Assembly (NCBI GenBank): GCA_963965975.1
Contig: OZ014417.1
Span: 5,933,821-5,997,820, forward strand
Direction of reading: 5' to 3'
Length of the DNA stretch: 64,000 nucleotides
From: Xestospongia bergquistia
Taxonomy: Eukaryota; Porifera; Demospongiae; Haplosclerida; Petrosiidae
Shown: piece after piece, positions 55,120-64,000 of the stretch
Position numbering within the stretch: position 1 is the first letter of the stretch
Layout: each line of letters opens with the position of its first letter
Program-made: the position numbers and the translations under genes
The notes under the pieces: generated by a model
Database searches by the model: none
What the model was told of the DNA's origin: nothing
The model's input: only the letters and a program-made list of their open reading frames with translations

Positions 55120-57015
55120 TGCCAGTATGTAAAGTAGTGACGAATTCACTGACCACGAGGAGAATACCTTTCGAGATAAAGTTTTACATTCTTTAAAAAA
55201 GAGAAAATTGGAACGTGAACAATGAAAGGAGAAGGAGTTAATTGACAAATACAGAAGACAAGTGAGCAAAGATCGAGACTATAGTAGTCATAAGAAATTG
55301 GGAAAGTCTCCTTTAGTGTCATCCACATCATCCTTCTTTAGTGTAAGCTTTAATACAGTGTATATGGCCTTGTATATATACTTAATATATGTACTAGTTG
55401 AGTGTCTGTAAGATGTCAAGGACAAAAACCTCTTACAAGAGAATTAGCGAAAACATTCCAGTTTCTGGCTTTTCTACTATGGACACATATGAGGAATTTG
55501 TGTGTAATGCTGGAAGGGGCCTTTTTCCAAAGAAAAGTGAAAGGCAGCTGAAAAAGGAAGCTATTATATTATCTAATGCTCGGGTCCTTAATATGCCTGT
55601 TCATGGAGAGCCAGTTTGGACACTTGGTGGCTATTTATATGGCTCTTCCCGTAAAAACAAAATGGTTTTTGGGAATATACCTTTCAGACTCAGAATCTTA
55701 AGAGGTTTGTGAGAGCTCACATTTAATAAAGATTTATAACTTAATTGTTTACAGGACAATAAAGACTACAACAATATGAGGTCCAAATCTGGTGGTAAGT
55801 TTGTTACGTAAAGTTTAAAGTAATGATACTACTGACATTGGTCTATTTTAAAGTAGTATCTACATACATAATGTGTACATCCTTTAGAACCATCACCCAC
55901 TAGCTCAATTGAGATGGTGAGCTTTAGTACTTGTGATAAATTGTTGAAAGAGCCTCCACTTTTGATTCCAGGTAAATGATAATAAAAATAGAAATTACAT
56001 TGATTTGGTGTAAATATAGTTTTTTCTACTACAAGTGAAGATCAAGCTGGTGATGGCTTTACAGATGGTTAATAGCATTTAATAATTATTTCTAAAGAAA
56101 ATTAATATATATTATTTTTTTAGATGATTTCCATATACCAGTCTCAGATATATCTATGATAGAGCAGATAGCTTCTGGTACATTTAGTAATGTATACAGA
56201 GGTATGTGGCGGTATACTGAAGTAACTGTAAAAGTGATAAAATTGATTGAAGCTGAAAGAGATGAAATAATAACTAATGCCAAGAAAGAAATCAAGTGTA
56301 TTGATGTAAGGGTTATTAATCTTACTGAGATGTTTACGTCGCTAATAGTAAACTTCGACACCCAAACATGATAACTTTAATGGGTGCATCATGGGATAAA
56401 GATAAAATTTACATTATAACCAAGTTTGTGGATGGAAAAAATCTTGATACTATTCTTTTTGCTTCAAAAACTGAGGTTTATTAATGTCATGTTATTTTCA
56501 TGTTCATAACTTTGATTATGTTAGTTATCTAAAGGTATACTCAGTGGTATAGCTATGAAAATATGTCGAGCCCTTGTGTACATGCATTTAAAAAGACCTC
56601 CTATAGTTCATCATGACATCAAACCTCAAAATATACTTGTGAGTTAAGTCTTGAATTAGTTATTGATTCATCCAATCTCATTAGGTAACGCCTGATGTTG
56701 GTGGTGTCTTTGTTTGTGACTTAGGAATAGCAAAGATGTTAAGATCAATACAAACAATTGCAACTTCAATAGGAAGTGGTACTCCCAGTTATATGGCACC
56801 AGAAATGTATTATACCACATTTAGGGGGACACCAGTAGATATTTATTCTTTTCGATGTCTATTGATTGAATAACGATCCTCCCTGTTGTCCATCAACTGA
56901 CCATTTCTTTGGAAGTTATAAGGAAATATGTGAACAGTGTGTTACTTTGGATCCTATGAAAAGACCAACTGCTGAAAGTGTTTTGGAATCACTTCAAACT
57001 GTGCATGAAATTTAA
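55120..57015 (+). pseudogene. Protein kinase pseudogene, TKL-like (copy B)
   Basis: Same exon series as copy A, nearly identical in sequence. The exon with MDTYEEF is open for 104 codons (55398-55712), whereas copy A has a stop in it. The stop in the coiled-coil exon (EREQ then TGA) and the break after VDIYSFRCLLIE are shared, so the gene was already damaged before duplication. The glycine loop, VKVIK, HHDIKPQN, CDLG and APE motifs are all visible. The kinase resembles TKL-type kinases; closer assignment is not possible by eye. Confidence 0.75.
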
Positions 57016-57580
57016 TGTATTTAAATTAGAACTTAAGAACATACGTTTTGATTATTTTGTACATTTACAAAAAATGATAACGACGTAAGTTAACTTTAGT
57101 TAATGTACTCACACTGAGATGAGGAAACCAAGTCAGTAGCAGTGAAGAAGTAAGAACCTGAACTGTCAACACTGGATTAATTCACTCTATATCATAGTAC
57201 TTCCAGTGTGGTTAACCACCCTGCATAGGCAGGGGGTGCTGAGAGACAGCATGCGATAACAGTGTGAGTACATTAACAAAAGTTAACTTACGTCGTTATC
57301 ATTTTTTGTAAATGTACATGCAGTTTTGTAGGTTTTGTTGGCCCTTAATAAAAGTTAGTCAAATGAAACTATCAATCAAACTATGTCGTATACACACAGA
57401 AAGCGGTACAGAAAAATAAATATCACCAATGGGTAAGTCCACAACATATTTCGCTACACTTTATCCTATGTCAAGTCAAAGTGTCCAGTTGAAAAATGGA
57501 AAATGAAAACTAAACGTACTCTTTGTCCAAAACATTATCGTGCCTTTTTAAAAGTAAGCATATTATGACATGCTGTTATT

Positions 57581-58019
57581 ATGATTAATGAACCGATAGA
57601 AACAAACAAAAAGTATAGGAAAAGGAGGAAGGAAAAGAAGAGGGAAGGAACTTACATTAAAGGAGAAAAAGGTAGTGGGAAAAAAAACCTCCAAAATTTT
57701 AAAAAAAAAAATAGATACATTTTAAAAATCACTCAAGCATTGGATGGCTTTTTCACTAAAGAAGAACTTTCAGCTGGTAATTGCATTGAAGCAGAAGGGA
57801 GGGAACTTCTTAGACAAGATGTTTTTGATGGTATTCGTTGTAAGTCACTCTCTTTAACAAAATATCTCCATTAGTAATTTTTCTACAGTGCATATTGATT
57901 ACAAGTACCCCATGATGACAAGAGAATTAGAGCTGAAGAGGTGGGAAGCAATCTTGCACAAAAACATGAACTCTAAATGCCAAAACATTAGACCTATGAA
58001 AAAGAAAATTTGCAATTAA
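57581..58019 (+). CDS. Small BEN-type gene (copy B)
   Basis: Exons 57581-57839 and 57889-58019, the same as copy A apart from a few substitutions (KKK for LKK after LQNF, LHIN-region change Y-L for Y-I). Both copies are open, in contrast to the adjacent kinase, which is broken in both. Homologous upstream segment at 57124-57150 ends SSSEE. Confidence 0.55.
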
Positions 58020-58639
58020 AAACTGATGATTGTTTTGTTAAGAGTTTTAGAATCAATAATGATAATTGTTTGTTTTATGGTTTGTTTATTACTTACCAAA
58101 AATGTTTGTTACATATAATTCATAGTGAATGATACATCAGCTTTTAGTATTCAAGTCAGATTAGCGACTTTGTCTTTATTCAATCATTTTTAATCCAGTA
58201 TAAAGAAACAAATACATTTAGTCAAAACAATTTTCTCTCTTCACTGATGCAGGTCTTATATTTTAAGACAACCACCATCATCTATGATCAAGTTAGAATA
58301 TCTCTAGTAAACATGCATTTTTGTCCTTCTTTTGAGATATTGATGATTATTGATTGTAGGTGATAAAATGCAGGTATTTAATTTTTTTATGCTGAAATGT
58401 GATTTTAGGCGACTGATTCCTTTGCCTTTAGACGCGTGCTTCAACGGATACTTTTTCTGCACGGGACAATAGGTTTATTGCAAATTCAGTGACTAAAATG
58501 TTTGTGAAATTTTCTCTAACTTCTCTTATCATTTGAACGACGTTTAAACATATTGCAGTTTGCCCATAAGGCAAAAGGTTTATTGCATTTTGCGCATAAG
58601 CCAAAAATGGTTTATTGCATTTTGAACATAAAGCATCAG

Positions 58640-59085
58640 TATCAGCGATGATATTAGCACTGATACTGATGGTAGCATAGCTGTTGATCAGTTGAATACA
58701 AGTACTGCAAGCATAAGTAGGGGTACATCTACAAGTACAAGAGGGAGGTCTAGAAGATTTAGAGGTAGGAAGTGTACAGGTGCTGTTGCTTTATCTTCTG
58801 ACAAAGGATGGACTGAAATACAAGGTAAACAAAACAGTTCACTTATTTACAAATAATATCAATACAGACACAGATAACTTCACACAAACTAACCTTCAAT
58901 ATACTTCTGTAAGTGGGCCCAACATCAACACATCTCAACGCTTGACACCATACCAGTGCTTCAGAGTTTAGCAATTTATTGTAGACAAGACAAATGAATA
59001 TGCAGCACATAAGGTACCTAAACATACATCAAGGAGATCTCTTTATAGCAATTGGACCAATGTTTCAGTAGAAGAAATGAAGGCT
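58640..59085 (+). mobile_element. PiggyBac transposase N-terminal remnant
   Basis: Frame pieces read STSTRGRSRRFRGRKCTG, DKGWTEIQ, then FTNNINTDTDN, YTSVSGPNINTSQRLTPYQC, QFIVDKTNEYAA and RSLYSNWTNVSVEEMKAE. This follows the piggyBac pattern F-x-G-x-x-G...P-x-x-[YC]F...IV-x-[DE]TN-x-YA...W-x-x-[VT]S-x-EEM. There is a stop after CFRV. The fragment ends abruptly near 59085, where an unrelated sequence continues in the same frame. Copy A of the duplication retains only the first residues. Confidence 0.65.
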
Positions 59086-59747
59086 GAACTAGACAGAGGA
59101 GTAAAAAAGAAACATTTACCATCACCTCGTATTGTAGATTTTATGAGACCATCAAACTATGAAGATGTTATTAAAATTGGGAAAGAGCTTTTCTTTAAGG
59201 AAGAAACCGATGACCTTAAATTATACTGCCTATGTGGAACTTCAGGAATATCATTTCATATTGAAGACAAAGATAGTTGGAATATCTATGATTTTATGAA
59301 AGTCATGGCTACCAACCTAGTAAATTTAAATCATATGTAATGCTTAAATCTTCTAAAGTAAGTGACATACAATAAATGCTTCTATTATAATGTTGTATTT
59401 TAAAGGAACATATAAACAACACTGTCACTGATTCTCCTGTGTCAGATCAAGAATATCTAAATAAGACAGAACCAATCAGTAAGAATATGTAAATACTATG
59501 TGACATATAAATGATGATACAATTTTAACAGGATACACTAAGCCTGTCACAAAAAAAATTGTGTCAGCCGTCACACAGAATTTCTTGCATCAAAGCAGCC
59601 ATTGAGGAGACAGATTGCATACTACTAGATGATACAATTGTTCATTACCGAGATCCAATTCTTGAGTGCCCACTATGTGACGAAAGGCAGTTTGGGTTCC
59701 AATTGAATCTGGACTTTATGCCAGAGTTGGCATACTTTACGAATTAG
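59077..59747 (+). pseudogene. Unrecognised gene fragment fused to the piggyBac remnant
   Basis: The frame 59077-59339 reads DRGVKKKHLPSPRIVDFMRP, SNYEDVIKIGKELFFKEETD, LYCLCGTSGISFHIEDKDSW. A possible exon at about 59406-59479 (EHINNTVTDSPVSDQEYLNK) and a frame 59559-59747 (EETDCILLDDTIVHYRDPIL, CPLCDERQFGFQ, ending TAG) follow, the last probably shifted relative to its N-terminal part. No family is recognised; a CxxC pair is the only motif. Confidence 0.35.
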
Positions 59748-59849
59748 AGTACTTTGTTAGCAAAGTTTTTTGATTAAGAGACATGACTCGGTACTATTTT
59801 CTATTTAATATCATTGAGTTTATTTATAGTTTTTCATAATTTCAATGTC

Positions 59850-61020
59850 TTGTAATAACTGCAAAAATAACTGGAGTGCTTCATTTGGTGTGGTGGGTGT
59901 AACAATATTTTCATCAAGCTTGAATTCTTAGCATACACTCTAAATTCATCCAAGACAAAAGATGATTTGTGTCCATAATTATTTTCTGCATACTGTAACA
60001 ATGCTTAATCGAGTATGCATTTGTAGTCTGAGGTCCCTAGTTTAAGTTTTAAATTTATTTTGACTGAAACATATATATAGCACCGACCATATTGTTCTGT
60101 TAAAAAATAAAGTATCTCAGGAATTCCACCTATAGTTTCACAATATTTTCTTTTTCTAATATAATGATGATTCCACTGATTCACAAGAACATCTAGTTCC
60201 TTCTCAATGATTGGTCCAATGCAATAATGTGATGTCTCACTATAAATTGAACAAAAATTGTCTGAGTAATTGCATCATGAACTCACATTGTGTATTCCAA
60301 AGAATCATCAAAGCAGCCATTGATTTGCAAATCCTGGCAATTTATTATAATGAATTATAACTCTTCTATATGCAAGATTTAACTTACATGGAAAATTGAA
60401 TCCACCAGTCAGTCAATCTGCATCTCAAGAAGGCCCACCAAGCTTCAATTCTCTACATAATTAGCAATATTTTTAAGTTTTATTTAAAGCGTTTACCTGA
60501 TTAGAGCTAGATCGTCCATATCTAAAACTCATTTCAGCAGACAAGCTATCATTATGAATACTTCTTAATATTGGATGAATAAAGGCAATTATTGACTTTT
60601 CTGTCCCTCTTACAACTCTAGGAAGACCTAAATATTATTCATTTATACTATAGCTTATTTCAAAACTTATACCATTAATTGCTTCTAAATAATACTGTGC
60701 AATAATGTGTGGATTATTGTTACTACTTGCACATTTCATCCACATAATTCTTCTTGAGTACCTGTTAAAAAGTTTAAAAATAAAATAATCATGCATATCA
60801 TCAACATACCCATCAATGCAGCCATGAATAGTGATACCAAATGCCTTTAATTTATCATAGCCATCACAGTGCCAAATATAATTTTGACCTTGAATGTTTT
60901 ATTAGTTATACTGAAAGTGTAGCAAACAATTTTCTTAGTTTACTACGATATATCCTTCTTTTCAATCTTTGCCTACTCCTTTCTTCGAAACCTTCAGGAT
61001 CCATTAAAGGTAAGAAAACC
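59850..61020 (-). pseudogene. Integrase-core family gene (animal single-copy-type integrase domain), decayed
   Basis: Minus-strand exons in order from about 61010: DPEGFEERSRQRLKRRIYRS, then NYIWHCDGYDKLKAFGITIH GCIDG (to a donor at 60808-60809), YSRRIMWMKCASSNNNPHII, QYYLEAIN, GLPRVVRGTEKSIIAFIHPI, AEMSFRYGRSSSNQ, RIEAWWAFLRCRLTDWWIQF, and CIGPIIEKELDVLVNQWNHH, IRKRKYCETIGGIPEILYFL. This order (WHxDGYDKL...IHGCIDG-SRR...NNxP...P-VxxxxGTE...YGxSxxNQRIEAWW...WNxHxIR) is that of an integrase catalytic-core family common in sponges, cnidarians and fish. The copy looks broken at several points. Whether it is a mobile element gene or host-domesticated is unresolved. Confidence 0.65.
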
Positions 61021-61265
61021 ATGACTGTGTCTCTATAATATTATAATTTGTAATAGCTACAATGCCTATATATAAGGTATAACCTTTTGACATTTAACTG
61101 ATGAGTGATTCGCATTCGGTTCCACATACATCTGTATCCCAATAATCCACCAGAAAATTGTAATTCTTTCTTTTAATAGAATAAATACTTTAATTTCTGA
61201 GCAAGCAATTAATATATTGCTTATACCTGAATAGTATCACATATTTTCAGAGATGAGCTAATACA

Positions 61266-61580
61266 CTATTTTGCTATGTGTGGACCTTCTACTGATTCAA
61301 TTGAAAAATACTGATAGGAAAATATGGTTTTGCTTGGGATCTTTGTATGTGTGATAAAGTTCGAAGCAAGGTACAACGCACAGTGGTACATCTCACTGCT
61401 TAGATTTGTATGTTGTTGTCTTTGCTCCAAAGGTTTCTCTTTGCTGCATACCAAACAGTCTTTCTGTTGTGGTTTCCCAGTTATTCGATCTTCATTCTTG
61501 GACGGAAAATGTCGAACAGTAAGGCGAGATTCTACACAGAGTTGACTTTGAGAGGCTGACTGTAAGTGTCCTCCTCTCAA
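61266..61580 (-). mobile_element. PiggyBac transposase C-terminal fragment
   Basis: The 104-aa minus-strand frame has ESRLTVRHFPSKNEDRITGK, CLVCSKEKPLEQRQQHTN and a degenerate Cys/His region, the arrangement of the piggyBac C-terminal zinc finger (RLxGRHFP...C-x-VC...rk-T-x-x-C...YHT). It is a separate, oppositely oriented scrap from the N-terminal piece at 58.6 kb. The cysteine pattern at the end is partly lost. Confidence 0.5.
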
Positions 61581-61739
61581 CTAACTCTCTTGCGAGTACT
61601 GTTATATATTCCTATTGGGTTAGGTAACGGCCACTTTGATTGGACAGTTTGTATAACATGTAGCTATTAACTACAGCTACCTCAATGAGATGAAATGAAA
61701 TGCTGCCCTTTTCCACTATTTGATAGTAGTGCATATTTA

Positions 61740-62664
61740 TCTCCATCTAGCTGCTTCTAGTGATGAGGACACACAATCTTCAATAAGAAGATCCTGCCAG
61801 AAAGATGATTACTACAACCAGAAAAATTCTTGGATGGATTCTACAATTTTCAATCAATGGTTCAAACAAAAGTTTGTGCCACGCTGCCTGCCGTAAAGCA
61901 CTTAGAGAGCAAGGTCTTGCAGAAAGGGCTATTCTTCTCCTTGACAATGCCCCATCCCACCCAGATGTTGAATCGCTACAATCAGATGACGGGGAGATAT
62001 ATTGTGTTTACTTACCCTCAAACACCACCTCTCTGATTCAAACAATGGATCAGGGTGTACTAGAAAACATCAAGCGTCGCTATAAACATGACTTACTCCT
62101 TCATTTGCTCAATGAAGATGAGGTTGGCTCAATGAATATTGCTGAGTTTGCAAAGACATTGAACATAAAGGATGCTGTTTTGATGTCTGCAAAGAGCTGG
62201 AATGAAGTCGAGACCTCAACTATTATCAAAAGTTGGAGCAAGTTACTAAATCATTTCGATACATCTGACATGGTTTCCAAAAGTGTAGGCAGTGATGTTG
62301 ATGTTGACTCAATTTTGAATGATATGAATGTCCCTTCTGAAGAGAGGGAAGACTGGCTCAAAGCTGACGAAGATGACCCTGGCTATTGAGAATTCTCAGA
62401 AGATGAAATTGTGTCAATTGTAAGAGAGGAGGATACAGAATGTACTGAAGAAGAATTAGAAGATGAAGAAGGAATCACTTAAGTAACTGTTTCTCATGCA
62501 ACTGCCTGCAATGCACTACAGACATTGCTTACGTATCTCGAGCAGCAACCCACCACACCCTCATGGATACTGTAGTAATACTCAATGGACTATTGTTGGA
62601 AACTGCACGAAAGAGATTAATAACTAAGAAACAAACACAAATCAAAGATTACTTTTCCAATTAA
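61740..62664 (+). pseudogene. Tigger/pogo-type transposase, C-terminal half
   Basis: Starts as YYNQKNSWMDSTIFNQWFKQ (frame around 61805), shifts, then the frame 61805-62389 gives ERAILLLDNAPSHPDVESLQ, YCVYLPSNTTSLIQTMDQGV, NIKRRYKHDLLLHLL and IKDAVLMSAKSWNEVETSTI. These are the second Asp (LLLDNAPSHP) and third Asp (MDQGV) regions of the Tigger/jerky DDD transposases. An acidic region and SHATACNALQTLLTYLEQQP follow, and the protein end KKQTQIKDYFSN with TAA at about 62662-62664. Frame shifts near 61900 and 62390 break it. The N-terminal half is absent. Confidence 0.75.
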
Positions 62665-62694
62665 TATTGGTTCTCTTGTGTATAACGTGTATAT

Positions 62695-64000
62695 CAGTGA
62701 TGCACCGATACTGGAATCGGAACTTGTATCTTTGCCGATACTTGCTGTATCAGCTCTTACCTGGTAATGATCTTCTGCTTTACCGATACATTAAATTATT
62801 CATAACTAATAATTACATTATTCATTATTAATTTAATGTGAGCACGTGGCTGACTAAAATGGCGGTGGATAAGAGAAAGAGTGTAGTGTGGCTGTTTTTT
62901 GAAATTTGTGCGGCTGATGAGACGAAAGCAGTTTGCAATACCTGTGGAGAAAAGATTTCAAGAGGTGGAAAGTGTTCAAAGAACTTTACTACAAGTAACT
63001 TAAAGAAGCACTTGAAATTGCGTCATACAGCCGAGTTTAATGAAATGGAAAAGAAAGAAAAGCAGCGAGAAGCAGAAGCGAGGATTCAACAAGGTCATGC
63101 TAGTGAAGGATCATCAAATTCAAAGCAAGTATCACTAGAAGTCATCCTTGAAAGGCAACAGAAAATGGCTTTTGATCACCCAAGAGCTAGACACATAACA
63201 AAGTTAGTCGGTGAAATGATTGCTGTCGATAATCAGCCATTCATTGTTGTCAGTGATGTTGGTTTTACTCACCTAATGAACGACATTGATCCAAGGTACT
63301 GTATTCCCAGTAAAACTTACTTTTCAGAGAGGATGATCCCACAGCTTTTTGAAAGATTACAAACAGTAGTACATGAGCTATTAGATGAGCAGGAATATGT
63401 GAGTTGTACAACAGATATTTGGTCGTTCCCTTCTCAAGACTCTACTTAGCCTTACTGCTCATTTTCTGACACCTACCTTAGAAAGAAAGCAAGTGATACT
63501 ACAAGCTGTCAAGATTAATGAATCTCATACAGGTGCCAACATAGCTAGCTTAATTAACTCTTGTATTCAATATTGGAAGATAGATGAAAAGCTGACTTAC
63601 CTGGTACGAGACAATGCTGCTAATTATATAGCAGGATTGAGAGATGCTGGCATTCCCAATTTTGGATGTTTAGCTCACACACTTCAACTAGTAATTCATG
63701 ATGGAGTCTTAGTCCAACAGTGCGTCCAAGATCTTTTAGCCGCTTCAAGGAAATTGGTAGGACACTATAAGCACTCAAATATTGCTTTACAAACCTTGAG
63801 AAGAATACAAAATCAGCTGAATATTCCACAACACTCACTCATCCAAGACCAGGCCACTCGCTGGAATAGCTCAAACTATATGCTGCTAAGATTAATAGAG
63901 CAAAAAACAGCTCTTCTGGCTGCTGGAGCTGAATCTGCTTGTTCACACGAGTTACATGTCGAGCAGTGAAACCTTGCTGACAAGCTAGTCCATCTCCTTC
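62695..64000 (+). mobile_element. Left end of a BED-finger hAT transposon
   Basis: A terminal-repeat-like start CAGTGATGCACCGATA at 62695 (the CAG-T/G-GATGCACCGAT ends are typical of ZBED-type hATs), preceded by a possible 8-bp target duplicate GTGTATAT. The transposase starts at ATG 62859 (AAAATGG), not at the upstream GTG. It has a BED zinc finger at about residues 8-60 (WLFFEICAADETKAVC, CGEKISRGG, LKKHLKLRH), a coiled linker, then CTTDIWS. The frame 62859-63449 ends in TAG and continues one base shifted (LTAHFLTPTLERKQVILQA), then 63493-63969 (YLVRDNAANYIAG, FGCLAHTLQLVIHD, DQATRWNSSNYMLLRLIEQK). So it has at least one frameshift. The right end lies outside. Confidence 0.8.

Larger units (their letters stand above)
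52061..58746. repeat. Segmental duplication, copy B
   Basis: Direct repeat of 43473-50100, 1960 bp downstream. It differs by small indels: an extra GATGCAGTATT unit near 52205, and 30-50 bp more around 53655-53700 that copy A lacks. Its right end continues in frame into a piggyBac N-terminal remnant, and its left flank contains an extra tandem copy of the TATTGTATACAAGA segment at 51960-52060, so B looks like the ancestral location. Confidence 0.95.

Noticed and set aside
1-64000. tRNA or rRNA genes
   Set aside because: No convincing B-box-containing cloverleaf or rRNA core sequence was found on either strand by eye; a covariance scan could still reveal one.

Overview
This is metazoan nuclear DNA, very AT-rich, with split genes (GT-AG introns, one GC-AG), many eroded transposons and simple repeats. 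A marine sponge (demosponge) is the best guess: one ankyrin repeat per phase-0 exon, 2A-type leader exons, a HIRAN-protein-bearing pogo element, an integrase-core gene family and BED/hAT, piggyBac and Tigger debris together resemble sponge and cnidarian genomes. This is inference from style; no species marker was identified. No rRNA, tRNA, CRISPR array or bacterial operon was seen.

Layout. 1-1.6 kb: right end of a Ty3/gypsy-type LTR element (integrase plus candidate 3' LTR). 3.6-24.2 kb: one large host gene on the + strand, about 22 ankyrin exons nearly all 99 nt and phase 0, then a linker, a micro-exon and a death-domain exon. Its 4.4-11.4 kb part is a tandem amplification of two exon types, with three damaged exons. 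A palindromic insert at 8.65-8.84 kb carries what looks like a minimal hammerhead ribozyme. 27.9-28.3 kb: WD40-like terminal exons. 28.8-32.9 kb: a BEN-domain gene whose large intron holds an antisense coronin-7 pseudogene. 33-34.2 kb: hAT debris. 34.5-38.3 kb: a broken transposase-like gene with a DDKHK / DGGPDHR / NPVER signature, followed by a tyrosine-recombinase-like fragment.

40,171-42,745: a delimited pogo/Tc1-type transposon with near-perfect terminal inverted repeats and TA target duplication, holding a shortened transposase and a convergent HIRAN plus Ulp1-like protease gene. 43.5-50.1 and 52.1-58.7 kb: a 6.6 kb direct duplication. Each copy contains paired palindromes, a 2A (GDIESNPGP) leader exon, tyrosine-recombinase-like remnants, a broken protein kinase gene and a small BEN-type gene. 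58.6-64 kb: piggyBac pieces, an unknown fragment, an antisense integrase-core gene, a Tigger-type transposase tail and the left end of a BED-finger hAT element that runs off the window.

How parts relate. The ankyrin/death gene looks like a host signalling or immune-type adaptor that grows by exon duplication. The BEN genes at 32 kb and in both duplicated copies share the same phase-1 intron inside the BEN domain, so they are paralogs. The duplicated block ends inside a piggyBac remnant whose reading frame continues only in the second copy, which suggests the first copy is derived. All assignments are by eye from translated motifs and splice signals.
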